The translations under genes were made by a program, and so were the position numbers. The notes below the pieces were generated by a model. The model was not told where the DNA came from. It was given only the letters and a program-made list of their open reading frames with translations, and ran no database searches. A stretch of DNA of 64,000 nucleotides from Minisyncoccota bacterium (lineage in GTDB: Bacteria; Patescibacteriota; Minisyncoccia; Minisyncoccales; Minisyncoccaceae). The stretch lies in NCBI GenBank assembly GCA_028704295.1, contig JAQVLF010000001.1, positions 7,313 to 71,312 on the forward strand, given 5' to 3'. This document shows positions 42,929 to 51,896 of this stretch, one piece after another; the first letter of the stretch is position 1; each line of letters opens with the position of its first letter.

Positions 42929-44020
42929 GTGAGTTGGAGAACAGTCTGTTCCTGTGCTAGAACAATACGCATTATTATTATCAGTATAAATTTGTCCAAC
43001 TCTATTTACAGATGTTAAAGCTCTATTTGCTGGTCCAACTTCCGAATAGGGCAGATTGCTTGTATAGTTTATCGCATTAAATTCTCTCCAAGTACTCGAA
43101 TAATTAGGAAGCTCACTTGTTTGCTTTGTCTCATCTACCCACTCCCACATATTTCCTGACAAATCCCATATTTCTTCTCCATTTGAAAGAATTAATTTAG
43201 CTTTTTCATTTCTTGATGTTCCATAATCTGGATCTAAGGCTGAGTTATATGCTCCCGAAGTATCCTCTCCTGTATTCCCTGTCTTAAGATAGCCAACCCC
43301 TTTTCCACCTATCCAATTTGAATCCACATCTGCTATATCCCTTGCAAGCGCCATCCATTCCGCGTTAGTCATTAGATGAGCTCCTATGTTTTGACAAGCT
43401 TCTTTTGCTTCATCTTGAGTTACATATCTCCATGGAATTCCATCTGCTTGAGAAACAGCCGTATGAGAAGATGTCGAACATCCTGTGGCTGGACAAGTGA
43501 TTATGCTTGAACCGCTTTTGGCTTTTGCTTCATACTGCATTATGCACCTATTTCCAAAAGGTATCCAGCCTGATTCGCAAGATGTTTTAATGTCTTGTGT
43601 CTTCATATACCTTGATTCTTGGATTAGATAACCTTTGTTTCCAGGGGCAGGTGTTCTTATGGAATAGTTTTGTCCATCCGAAAAGTATAGGAGACAATTG
43701 TTTGTTCCTGTTATTGTTTGATTTCCTGCTGTTAATCCATCATAGCTTGGATTAGATGGTACTGTTTGTAATCCATAATATGAGAGAAAGTTTGAATTGT
43801 TATTATTATCTTCTAAACAGAGATTGCCTTGATGGTAGGTTCCATAAGTTTCTAAGGCAGTGCCTAGGCTGGATAATTGTGCAACCATCTTAGTGTTTTG
43901 GGATGTTGCTACAAAAGAAGAAACTCCTATTGTGATTAAGCCTGCTATAACTCCGATGATGACAATTACTACAAGAAGCTCGATCAAGGTGAAGGATTCA
44001 TTTTTTTTATAATTTGACAT
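42812..44020 (-). CDS. DGR target: type IV pilin-like protein with FGE/C-type-lectin domain
   Basis: 402 aa. Prepilin N terminus SFTLIELLVVIVIIGVIAG (cleavage expected before F, with S instead of G at -1), about 120-residue pilin-like spacer, then from about residue 160 a formylglycine-generating-enzyme-like domain (IPWRYVTQDEAKEACQN, LMTNAEWMALA, WDLSGNMWEWVDE) ending FRCAR. That fold is C-type-lectin-like, the scaffold of most DGR targets. The variable residues lie in the last 39 codons. Probably displayed on a pilus or pseudopilus, presenting a hypervariable binding face to other cells. Ligand unknown. Confidence 0.93.
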   Translation of the reverse strand: MSNYKKNESFTLIELLVVIVIIGVIAGLITIGVSSFVATSQNTKMVAQLSSLGTALETYGTYHQGNLCLEDNNNNSNFLSYYGLQTVPSNPSYDGLTAGNQTITGTNNCLLYFSDGQNYSIRTPAPGNKGYLIQESRYMKTQDIKTSCESGWIPFGNRCIMQYEAKAKSGSSIITCPATGCSTSSHTAVSQADGIPWRYVTQDEAKEACQNIGAHLMTNAEWMALARDIADVDSNWIGGKGVGYLKTGNTGEDTSGAYNSALDPDYGTSRNEKAKLILSNGEEIWDLSGNMWEWVDETKQTSELPNYSSTWREFNAINYTSNLPYSEVGPANRALTSVNRVGQIYTDNNNAYCSSTGTDCSPTHAFRRGGYWDYTSYAGVFALILDTSPENRNYNVGFRCAR

Positions 44021-44087
44021 AAGTATAGATTAGTTTTAGTTTATTATTTACCGTTATTATATCAGAAATGTAAAATTGTGCAAACTA

Positions 44088-45407
44088 TTATAATTCGTAA
44101 CTATTTTTCATTTGAGGAACAACAACATCTTTAATATCTTTTTCTAATTTCTTTTTTAAAGCTAATGATTCTTCCTCATCCCCATGATTAATAAAAACTT
44201 TTTGAGGATTCATTTTTAAAACCCATTCTGTTAATTTTAATGAATCCGCATGAGAAGAAAAAGAATCAATTTTCTTAACTTTAGCCTTAATAATAATTTC
44301 CTTGTCGTTAATAAATATTCTCTCCCTATTTTCTAATTTTTTGCCCAAGGTTCCTTCTGCTTGATAAGAATTTAATAAAATGACGTTGTTTCTGTCTTTC
44401 CCGAAGCGAGCAATGTATGAAGGCATTCTTCCGCCAGAACACATGCCCGATCCAGCAATAATTATTTTAGCTCCATGATTTTTTAAAATCTCCTTTGAAT
44501 CTTTTATCTTTTTAGTTTTTTTAAATCCTTTAAAGTCAAAAATATTATCTCCTGAATTAATCAATGTGATAGCTTCGTTATCAAAAATGTTTTTGTAATT
44601 TTCATAAATTTCTGTTGCCTTTATGGCAAGAGGACTGTCTAAAAAAATATTAATAAATGGAATTTCTTTATTCTCTACAAACTTATTTATTTCAAACAAT
44701 ATTTCTTGTGTCCGCTCTATACTAAAGCTAGGAATTAGAAGAACTGAATCTTTTTGAATAACTTCCTTAATAGTATTTAAAAGCTCTAGAACTCCCTTTT
44801 CCCTTTTTTCATGTATTTTTCCTCCATAAGTAGATTCAGTAAAAACAATGTCTCCAGAATCTATAAATTCCGTATCTCTAACAATAGGCGCATTATGGTT
44901 TCCGAGGTCTCCAGAAAAAACTAGTTTCTTTCCCTCTAAAAAAACTTCAAAAATTGTAGAGCCTAAGATATGTCCAGCATCTTTTAGTTTAATCTTGATG
45001 TTCTTAAAAGCAATTTCGTCTTCATAATTAAAACATTGAAATAGCTCCATTGTTTTTAAAACGTCAGCAAAATTAAAAAGAGGAATCCTTAAGTCCTTTT
45101 CAAAAATATTAGCAGAGTCCTTTAAAATAATCTCTGTTAGATCTCGTGTTGCTTTTGTACTATAGATTTTTCCGTTAAATCCGTTCTTTAAAAGCTTGGG
45201 AAGCCTTCCTGAATGATCCAAATGCGCATGAGTCAATAATACAAAATCAATTTCTTTTGGATCAAATCCAAAGTCTTCTAGATTTTTTTCATACGAATTC
45301 AACCCTTGAAACATTCCTGAATCTATTAAAAACTTTGCTTCTTGAGACTCTATTAATATGCAGGAGCCCGTGACTTCTCTTGCTGCTCCATAAAAAGATA
45401 CTTTCAT
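44088..45407 (-). CDS. Beta-CASP metallo-beta-lactamase RNase-like protein
   Basis: 439 aa. LTHAHLDHSGRLP (HxHxDH), ESTYGGKIHEKR, beta-CASP segment with PSFSIERTQEIL, GSGMCSGGRMPSY, and FINHGDEESL. CPSF73-like RNA endo/exonuclease, cytoplasmic. TATAAT (45414-45419) lies 6 bp before the ATG, with TTGCAA 16 bp further up, so leaderless. Confidence 0.93.
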   Translation of the reverse strand: MKVSFYGAAREVTGSCILIESQEAKFLIDSGMFQGLNSYEKNLEDFGFDPKEIDFVLLTHAHLDHSGRLPKLLKNGFNGKIYSTKATRDLTEIILKDSANIFEKDLRIPLFNFADVLKTMELFQCFNYEDEIAFKNIKIKLKDAGHILGSTIFEVFLEGKKLVFSGDLGNHNAPIVRDTEFIDSGDIVFTESTYGGKIHEKREKGVLELLNTIKEVIQKDSVLLIPSFSIERTQEILFEINKFVENKEIPFINIFLDSPLAIKATEIYENYKNIFDNEAITLINSGDNIFDFKGFKKTKKIKDSKEILKNHGAKIIIAGSGMCSGGRMPSYIARFGKDRNNVILLNSYQAEGTLGKKLENRERIFINDKEIIIKAKVKKIDSFSSHADSLKLTEWVLKMNPQKVFINHGDEEESLALKKKLEKDIKDVVVPQMKNSYEL

Positions 45408-45419
45408 GAATAGATTATA

Positions 45420-45600
45420 CCATTTGACAAAACAATTGCAATCAATAGTCTTACAACATTAATAAGATCTGTCGTAAAAAAGTAAGTACTTGAAAAAAGT
45501 CAGATTTTTGCAGTTCGTTATCCTGAATTAACCTTGAGTAAATTAATCTCATTATATTCTTTCTAAAGCATTGTCAAACTTTTCAGATTCAAAATCTAAA
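45420..45600. other. Intergenic, nothing recognised
   Basis: About 180 bp between the toxin stop and the beta-CASP promoter on the same strand. AT-rich with no clear hairpin, promoter beyond that at 45414, or small ORF. Confidence 0.5.
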
Positions 45601-45873
45601 TTAAAAAATTTCCGAATGTGAACCGATTCTTAAAAGTAATATAATAGACTCTTCTTTTTTAATTTTATAAATTAAAAGTACATCTGGCTTTATATGACAT
45701 TCGAAACATCCCTTAAATTCTCCTGATAAGCTATGATTAGAATTTTTAAAGGGCAATCGTCCTCCATCAGTTAAAATATTCAAAATTGTCTCTAACTCTT
45801 TAATAATATTACTATTATATTCGTAATGCTTTAAGTTTTTTTTGAATTTATTAGAATATTTTATTTTAAGCAT
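45601..45873 (-). CDS. RelE/YafQ-family mRNA interferase toxin
   Basis: 90 aa. KKNLKHYEYNSNIIKELETIL, SGEFKGCFECHIKPDVLLIYK and LLRIGSHSEIF fit the YafQ/RelE fold, including the H-x-K-D-x-L-x-x-Y region. Cleaves ribosome-bound mRNA in the family. One bp separates it from the antitoxin. Confidence 0.93.
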   Translation of the reverse strand: MLKIKYSNKFKKNLKHYEYNSNIIKELETILNILTDGGRLPFKNSNHSLSGEFKGCFECHIKPDVLLIYKIKKEESIILLLRIGSHSEIF

Positions 45874-45874
45874 G

Positions 45875-46156
45875 TCAGTCTTTTAAAACATCACGAATAA
45901 GGTCTGCTCCATTTGTAAAAGATTTTTCGCTATTTTCTGCCTCTATAATTGCTTCACGTAAAATTTCGGCATTGCGTAAAGTCATACCATTACTGTCTCT
46001 TAATTCACAAGGAAAACTTTTTGTATTTATTACTTGTCTAAAAAAGATTTTAATAGCGGAACTCATATCCATTCCCAAATTCTCTAAAATTTTCTTTGCT
46101 TCTTTTTTTGTTTTAGAATCTATACGAATTTGAATTTGTGTATTTTTATTAGTCAT
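45875..46156 (-). CDS. RelB/DinJ-family antitoxin
   Basis: 93 aa. N-terminal ribbon-helix-helix IQIRIDSKTKKEAKKILENLG, then MDMSSAIKIFFRQVINTKSFP. Binds toxin and own promoter. Start at 46156, 6 bp after the -10 box, so leaderless. Confidence 0.93.
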   Translation of the reverse strand: MTNKNTQIQIRIDSKTKKEAKKILENLGMDMSSAIKIFFRQVINTKSFPCELRDSNGMTLRNAEILREAIIEAENSEKSFTNGADLIRDVLKD

Positions 46157-46162
46157 ATTTAT

Positions 46163-46191
46163 ATTGTATTGAATTTGTATGCATTTGTCAA
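46163..46191 (-). promoter_or_regulatory. Promoter of toxin-antitoxin operon
   Basis: Minus strand TTGACA (46186-46191), 17 bp, TACAAT (46163-46168), then 6 bp to the ATG. A palindromic ATGCAT in the spacer may be part of the antitoxin operator. Confidence 0.65.
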
Positions 46192-46278
46192 TATATTTTC
46201 TTTTACTACTTATTTTGATGAAATCCATAATCACGTAAGTATTGTCAAACAATGATTTAAAAGATATTATATTTATAT

Positions 46279-47097
46279 ATGAAACTATTTATCTTGCCTT
46301 TTGACCATAGGACATCTTTTTTAAAAATATTAGAAAAGAAAAGCAAAAAGAAAGTTGAAGAATTAAAACAAATAATTTTTGATGGCTTTCTTGATGTTTA
46401 TAATAATTACAAAAAGAAAAATGAGCTTGCTATTTTAGTTGATGAAAAATACGGAAGCAAAATAATAGCATATGCTAAGGAACACAATATTTCTTTATGC
46501 CTTCCAATTGAAAAAAGCGGGAAAGAAATTTTGGAATTGGAATATAAAGATTTAGATGAAGTTAAAAAAATTAACCCAGACTATGTTAAAGTTCTTTTGC
46601 GATACAATCCCTTTAATATCAAAATAAACAAGAGGCAGATTAAAGTCTTAAAGAGAATCAATGATTTTATAACTAAAAATAACTATAAATTAATTTTAGA
46701 ATTATTAGTTCCAATGGCTAAAGAAGATATTAAATTGACTAAGGATTATGATAAATATTTAAGGCTTTATAGGACTCTTCAAGCCATCGAAGAAATTCAA
46801 GAAAATATAAAAGTAGATGTATGGAAGCTTGAAGGATTCAATAAAAAAGAATGGAAGGAAATTATAAAAATAACAGAATCTAAAATAATTTTCTTAGGAA
46901 GAGGAGAATCAAAAGAAAAGGTAAAAAAATGGCTTAAAGCAGCCAAGCAAGAAAAGAATATTATAGGATTTGCAATAGGAAGAACAATATTTATGGATTC
47001 TATTAAAAAATATAATGAAGGATTAATTTCCAAAGAAAAAGCAAAAAAAGAAATTTCTAAAAACTTTAAGTATTTTATTGATCTTTGGAATAAATAA
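46279..47097 (+). CDS. DUF2090/IolC-like aldolase-fold protein
   Basis: 272 aa. FILPFDHRTSFLKIL at the start, ILVDEKYGSKII, and GFAIGRTIFMDSI are typical of DUF2090, TIM-barrel relatives of deoxy-ketogluconate-phosphate aldolase. TTGTCA-17-TATTAT with 8 bp to the ATG. Substrate unknown. Its end overlaps the CapA gene by 23 bp, tail to tail. Confidence 0.83.
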   Translation: MKLFILPFDHRTSFLKILEKKSKKKVEELKQIIFDGFLDVYNNYKKKNELAILVDEKYGSKIIAYAKEHNISLCLPIEKSGKEILELEYKDLDEVKKINPDYVKVLLRYNPFNIKINKRQIKVLKRINDFITKNNYKLILELLVPMAKEDIKLTKDYDKYLRLYRTLQAIEEIQENIKVDVWKLEGFNKKEWKEIIKITESKIIFLGRGESKEKVKKWLKAAKQEKNIIGFAIGRTIFMDSIKKYNEGLISKEKAKKEISKNFKYFIDLWNK

Positions 47098-48067
47098 TTA
47101 TTTCTCCATTTTCAATTTCTTCTTTTAATTCAGGCATAGATATTGAAAATAAAAAATTTAAAACCTCTCTATTATCTTGAAGCACTTCAGGCTGAGCTTT
47201 GTTTTCTTCAATTATAGAAATACTATAAATTTGTTTTTTATCATATAAATCTAAATTAATCATTAAGCCTTGCTGAGTTTCTTTTGAAAAATATTGGTCG
47301 AATATAAAATTGCCTAAAGAATAAAAAATTAGTTTATTCTTATACTTCTCAATATTTTGAATAACGTGTGGATGCCCTCCAATAATTAAATCTGCTCCTG
47401 AATCAATCATTAGATGAGCTAAATTAATTTGATTCTCTCTAGCCTCGTGAACATATTCTTCTCCCCAGTGAATTAAAACTATTAAAAATTTATCATTATT
47501 ATCTTCTTTAATCTTTTTAATATTTAAAGCAATTTCCTCATTAGTACAATTAAAATCAAATGTCTTATTAACAGCGTAAAAAATAATATTGTCTTTAGCA
47601 GCAATGTCATCAATCGAACAATAGGTTGGATCTCCAACATAATCAATATTGTTTAAAGATAAAAAGCTTTTAGTCTCCTCTAAGCCTTTACGTTCCATAT
47701 TCATTGTATGGTTGTTGGCAAGAGACAAAACATTAAAATTATTGTTTTTCAAAACCTCTGCAATTCTTTTATCAAAAGAAAAAATCATTGAATGATCCGA
47801 AATATATTTAGTTTGATTAACGATCGGGCCTTCTAGATTTCCAACAACAATATCCCCTTCCAAATTTATTTTCTTAAATGGATAATCGAAATCATTTTTG
47901 AATAATAAATATTCAACACCTCTATCAAACATCATATCTCCTACAAACAAAATTTTAAGAGGCTTTTCTTCCTCAATTGTATATTCAATAGGAACTTCAA
48001 AGGTAAGTGCATTTGCCAAAAATAAAAAAGCAATAATTATTGAAAAAAACATTATTTTTTTAAACAT
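47075..48067 (-). CDS. CapA/PgsA-like metallophosphatase-fold protein
   Basis: 330 aa. Signal or anchor (residues about 1-18), FVGDMMFDRG, VGNLEGPIV, LANNHTMNMERKG, IHWGEEY, IGGHPHVIQNIE. This is the PGA_cap family of extracytoplasmic metal-dependent enzymes. In Bacillus it acts with poly-gamma-glutamate synthesis; those partners are absent here, so the role is open. Confidence 0.92.
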   Translation of the reverse strand: MFKKIMFFSIIIAFLFLANALTFEVPIEYTIEEEKPLKILFVGDMMFDRGVEYLLFKNDFDYPFKKINLEGDIVVGNLEGPIVNQTKYISDHSMIFSFDKRIAEVLKNNNFNVLSLANNHTMNMERKGLEETKSFLSLNNIDYVGDPTYCSIDDIAAKDNIIFYAVNKTFDFNCTNEEIALNIKKIKEDNNDKFLIVLIHWGEEYVHEARENQINLAHLMIDSGADLIIGGHPHVIQNIEKYKNKLIFYSLGNFIFDQYFSKETQQGLMINLDLYDKKQIYSISIIEENKAQPEVLQDNREVLNFLFSISMPELKEEIENGEIIIYSKDQ

Positions 48068-48594
48068 ATCTTTCCTCTTAATATTTCGAGTTCATTTTTG
48101 TTTTTTATATTAACTAAAATGGAAGGTTCACTTAAACATTCTTTCGAGTCGATATAAAAATCAATTTCTTCTCCAAAGTATTTTTTTGCCTCATCAATAT
48201 TTTTAGCAGGCTCATCTCCTTCTTTATTAACTGATGTTGCAACAATTGGGCCAACCTCTTTAATCAAATCCACTAATTCTTTTTTATCTGGAACTCTAAA
48301 AGCAATTGAATTTAAGCCTCTGTGTAGATGAGGAAATTCATTGCATGGAAGTATGACGCTTGTCTTGCCTGGCCAAAATTCTTTTAAAATATCAAAATAC
48401 TCAATATCTATTTTAAAAATACTTTTCAAATCTTCTATTGATGATATAAGCACGATAAATGGTTTTTGAGGATTTCTATTCTTTATTTTATAAATCCTTT
48501 GAACCACATTTTCATCAAGCGCTAATCCCACAATACCATAAATGGTATCGGTTAAGATTACTCCTATTTTTTTATTTAATAATTCTTTTTTCAT
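48052..48594 (-). CDS. tsaC: Threonylcarbamoyl-AMP synthase (Sua5/YrdC)
   Basis: 180 aa. DTIYGIVGLALDENVVQRIYKIKNR, KPFIVLISS, AFRVPDK, VATSVNKEGDEPAKNI. Makes the TC-AMP donor for t6A37 in ANN-decoding tRNAs. Only the YrdC domain. Start at 48594; overlaps CapA by 16 bp. Confidence 0.94.
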   Translation of the reverse strand: MKKELLNKKIGVILTDTIYGIVGLALDENVVQRIYKIKNRNPQKPFIVLISSIEDLKSIFKIDIEYFDILKEFWPGKTSVILPCNEFPHLHRGLNSIAFRVPDKKELVDLIKEVGPIVATSVNKEGDEPAKNIDEAKKYFGEEIDFYIDSKECLSEPSILVNIKNKNELEILRGKICLKK

Positions 48595-48612
48595 TATGTA
48601 AAATAATAGCAA

Positions 48613-48955
48613 AAAAACATTGTTTGATCAAACTAAAAAAACAAAATCTTTTAAAAGCAATAAAAAACTAAAAATAATGTTCAAAAGAAAATTTCTTTTA
48701 CGAATATATCAAATATTATAAACGATCTTTCAAAAACATTAAAAAATGATTATTCTAACAAAAAAATAAAGGAATCCATGAAGGCGTAAAAAGACTTCGA
48801 AAGTTTATCTCATCCATATATATTCTCCAATTGTCACTCTAAATATTTTTGGTAAATGTTTGTGAATATGGTAATACCTTTTGTATATCACAAGAAAATC
48901 ATGAAAAATCTTTGGATGTGGAAATTTTGACATTTTTTTAAATTAAAAAGTGTGC
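48613..48955. other. Gene-free stretch (about 340 bp)
   Basis: Very AT-rich with stops in all frames. A few short coding-like stretches may be remnants, but none could be assigned. No clear hairpin terminator or RNA gene. Confidence 0.5.
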
Positions 48956-49630
48956 CTAGCGAACGCAACGAAACCAACTAAATGTATTATGGTCGAGTTG
49001 GTTGCCGTGAAAGTAGATGGAGCTGTTAACCTCCTGCCTAGAAAAACTGTTGCAAGATGCGCCATTTAGTACAGTAATACTCCATTGACTTCCTCCAGGA
49101 GTACTTGTAAACTCCCATCTAGCATCTAAAGAATTATTAAATGATGTCATTCCATTGCCATTTGGTCCGCCTAAAGCTGTGCAAGCAGCTTGAATTTCCT
49201 CTGTTGTTGGAATTCTTGCTCCAATATCTGCGCATTGTCTTAATGCTTGAGCATATGGCCATTCACCTGTGTCAAATCCTCCAGCAAATCTTGGATAAGC
49301 ATCAATGTGAAGAGTTTTGCCATTATAAACAAACTCCAACCCCCCGCCCTCTTTGCATAAATTAGCATAGTTATCAGGGCATGAATAGCCTGTTCCAGTT
49401 TGTGCGAGTAATTCACTTGAATCATAATTATCCAATAAATCAGCATTTAGATTCTTTATTTTCCCTTTATCTTTATGCACTTCTTGCTCAACTGAAGAAG
49501 TATTTAAAGGAGCTGTGTATTCGCTTGGCATTGAACCAGATGGCTCAGACCAAGAAAATGCTGAATAAGATATTCCAATAGCAAATATTGCTACTAAAAA
49601 CATAACAAGTATTTTATTTTTTTTATCCAT
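48956..49630 (-). CDS. Secreted lectin-like protein
   Basis: 224 aa. Signal peptide (about 1-27), linker EQEVHKDKGKIKNLNADLLD typical of trailing phage/surface fibre-like segments, then a compact domain with six cysteines (CPDN, LCKEG, RQCADIGARIPTTEEI, AACTAL, ASCNSF, FRCVR). The order cysteine-IGARIPTTEEIQAAC and the terminal FRCVR echo the CLec/FGE domain of the DGR target, which ends FRCAR. Not a DGR target itself: no TR-like nucleotides. Probable surface adhesin. Confidence 0.75.
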   Translation of the reverse strand: MDKKNKILVMFLVAIFAIGISYSAFSWSEPSGSMPSEYTAPLNTSSVEQEVHKDKGKIKNLNADLLDNYDSSELLAQTGTGYSCPDNYANLCKEGGGLEFVYNGKTLHIDAYPRFAGGFDTGEWPYAQALRQCADIGARIPTTEEIQAACTALGGPNGNGMTSFNNSLDARWEFTSTPGGSQWSITVLNGASCNSFSRQEVNSSIYFHGNQLDHNTFSWFRCVR

Positions 49631-49635
49631 GTTTT

Positions 49636-50217
49636 TTATTTATTAATTATTACTCTTCCTACTATTTGTTGGTTTGAAATAAAGCTAAATTTCCTTGAAT
49701 CAAAGGTCGATGGATCTGTATTATCTCCTAAAACCAAATAACTATTTTTTGAAATTACATTATCTTCTAATGGTATTGATAACATTTTTTGCTGAGGTTG
49801 ATTAATTCTATGCTTTTCACCGAGAGAATTTACTGCAAACTCTCCATTGATTTTAATAAACCCATCCTCAAACTCTAAAGTATCTCCTTCCATAGCCATT
49901 ACTTTCTTAATGTAGTCTCCTTCCCTTGTCTTGAAATTAAAAATTATTATGTCTCCTTTCTTAATTTCATTACAATCATAGTAATTTTCGTAAGTTGTCA
50001 CTGTTTCTCCATTTTTGATAAACGGAGACATTGAAGTGCCATCAACTGTTCTTGTTTTCTTTTCAAAACAAGACTTATCAATTATTACATTACCACTGTC
50101 TTGTTTTAAAAAAGCAAAGTGTATAAAAAAAGCAATTGCAATAATTGCTAAAAACATGAGAATAAGCTTTCTTTTGCTAATATTGTCTTGGTTTTCCTTT
50201 ATTTCTACCGGTGGCAT
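49636..50217 (-). CDS. lepB: Signal peptidase I
   Basis: 193 aa. One membrane anchor (about 17-35), nucleophile S62 in DGTSMSP, general base K104 in GDYIKKVMAMEGD, and GDNTDPSTFDSR box E. Cleaves signal peptides outside the membrane. 5 bp upstream of the secreted lectin-like gene. Confidence 0.95.
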   Translation of the reverse strand: MPPVEIKENQDNISKRKLILMFLAIIAIAFFIHFAFLKQDSGNVIIDKSCFEKKTRTVDGTSMSPFIKNGETVTTYENYYDCNEIKKGDIIIFNFKTREGDYIKKVMAMEGDTLEFEDGFIKINGEFAVNSLGEKHRINQPQQKMLSIPLEDNVISKNSYLVLGDNTDPSTFDSRKFSFISNQQIVGRVIINK

Positions 50218-50417
50218 ATTTTACTCAAATTCTTAAACAATTAAAATATACCATATATATATATAACGCAAGTCAACACGCACACATGCAACAACGTACA
50301 TAGCCTATGATATTATGCAATTGTAAAAGCAAAATACATTTTGGAGCCGATTTTAAATTTATTTAAACATTATTGCTGGCTTTATTAAATCCAAAAATGA
50401 ATTCATCTTGCTAGATT

Positions 50418-50684
50418 TTACTTTGAGCATCCTCCGCAGCCTCCGCAAGATCCTGAGCATCCTTTTGGAGGATTCTTAAAAATCTCTTTAAGCTCATCTT
50501 CACTTAAGACAGATCCTGAATAAGCAATTATATTATTTACTACAACTAAAGGAAGATCATAAAAATCTGTTTCTTCAAAGACAAATTCAACTTCAATGTC
50601 TTTAAAATCTAGAGAAGCATTTTGAGCTTTTTTAAAAAGCTCCTCAGATTCTTTACTATTATTTCCTACAATTAATATTTTCAT
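50418..50684 (-). CDS. Small thioredoxin-fold-like protein with Cys-rich tail
   Basis: 88 aa. Beta-alpha-beta pattern like small glutaredoxins (MKILIVGNN, LPLVVVNNIIAYSGSVLSEDEL) but without the usual CxxC. Instead the C terminus is GCSGSCGGCGGCSK, four cysteines suited to metal or Fe-S binding. Function unknown; possibly metal handling. 18 bp upstream of uvrC on the other side of the stop, same strand. Confidence 0.75.
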   Translation of the reverse strand: MKILIVGNNSKESEELFKKAQNASLDFKDIEVEFVFEETDFYDLPLVVVNNIIAYSGSVLSEDELKEIFKNPPKGCSGSCGGCGGCSK

Positions 50685-50702
50685 ACTTTTAATATACTAA
50701 AA

Positions 50703-51896
50703 CTATTTGAGTCTCGCAAGTTTCCTCTGATAGCTTATTGCAAAACGATGAGCTTCATTTCTTACATTTATAAATAATTTTTTATTATTTTCTATAAAGC
50801 TGATTATATCTTTATTTTTACTTCCATATACAAATTCATCTTTCTTCCTGTCTTTTCCTTTTGCAATTCCAAAAACAAAAATATCCTTAAACGTTTTTTT
50901 GGCTAAATTAACTTGCGATTTTCCTCCATCAACTAAAATAATCTGAGGAGATTCCCATTCACTATGCTTTAATCTCCTTTCAAAAACTTCTCTTAAGCAA
51001 TCAATGTCGCTTTGCTTTTGAACAGTTCTAATTTTAAATCTTTTATATTCTTTTTTAACAGAACCTTCTAAATTGAAAACCACCATGCTTCCAACTTTAT
51101 AATCCTTTCCAAAATTAGAAATATCGTATCCTTCTATTCTTTTAATATTTAATTTTTCTTTGAAATCATCTTCTACAAAACTTTTGCTAATAAGGGACGC
51201 ATCCTGTATTTTTTGAAGCCTTTTTAATTGAAATTTTACTCTATTTGCTTCTTCAAATTTTTCTTCTTTAGCAAATTTCTTCATCTGTCTTTCTAAATTT
51301 TTAATAACAGCTTTTTTATTTCCATTTAAAAATTGAATGAGTGGCTTTATCACCCTCTTATTATATTCATCCTTATTTATTTTATTAATGCAAACTCCCA
51401 GGCATTTTTTGATTTGGTAATCAAAGCATGGACGCTTCTGATTTGGCTCACATTTTGAAACAAAAAAAAGCGAATGCAATATCCTAAGCATCTCAGATGT
51501 TTTAATATTTGGATAAGGCCCGAACAGTTTTTTAACTTTCTTTTTATCAAAATCTTTTAATTCGTGCTCCCTTATTGTTTTTAATTTAGGAAAATCCTCT
51601 TTTATTAAATAAAGATAAATCCAACTCTTGTCATCCTTTCCAATTACATTATATCTTGGTCTCATTTTCTTAATATATTTAGCCTCTAAAATTGCAGCCT
51701 CTATAACTGAATCTGTTTCAATGGTTTTGATTTGAGTGACTTCTTTAATCAAAAGCTCTATTGGCCTTCCAGTCTTAGGGTGAGAGAAATAGCTCTTTAC
51801 TCTATTTTTAAGAGAAGTTGCTTTTCCCACATATATGAGCTCATTATCTTTATAAAAAAGATAAATTCCTGGAACATCTTTTAAATTTTTTATCAT
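50703..51896 (-). CDS. uvrC: Excinuclease subunit UvrC, short form
   Basis: 397 aa versus about 600. N-terminal GIY-YIG nuclease (GIYLFYKDNELIYVGKATSLKNRV), cysteine cluster CEPNQKRPCFDYQIKKCLGVC, UvrB-binding UVR motif (ERQMKKFAKEEKFEEANRVK), and RNase-H-like half with GYDISN, DGGKSQV and RNEAHRFAISYQR. The C-terminal helix-hairpin-helix domains are absent. ATGA overlap with uvrA. Confidence 0.92.
   Translation of the reverse strand: MIKNLKDVPGIYLFYKDNELIYVGKATSLKNRVKSYFSHPKTGRPIELLIKEVTQIKTIETDSVIEAAILEAKYIKKMRPRYNVIGKDDKSWIYLYLIKEDFPKLKTIREHELKDFDKKKVKKLFGPYPNIKTSEMLRILHSLFFVSKCEPNQKRPCFDYQIKKCLGVCINKINKDEYNKRVIKPLIQFLNGNKKAVIKNLERQMKKFAKEEKFEEANRVKFQLKRLQKIQDASLISKSFVEDDFKEKLNIKRIEGYDISNFGKDYKVGSMVVFNLEGSVKKEYKRFKIRTVQKQSDIDCLREVFERRLKHSEWESPQIILVDGGKSQVNLAKKTFKDIFVFGIAKGKDRKKDEFVYGSKNKDIISFIENNKKLFINVRNEAHRFAISYQRKLARLK

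Noticed and set aside
48956..49100. Second DGR variable repeat at the end of the secreted lectin-like gene
   Set aside because: Protein ends are similar but the nucleotides do not match the TR beyond a few bases.
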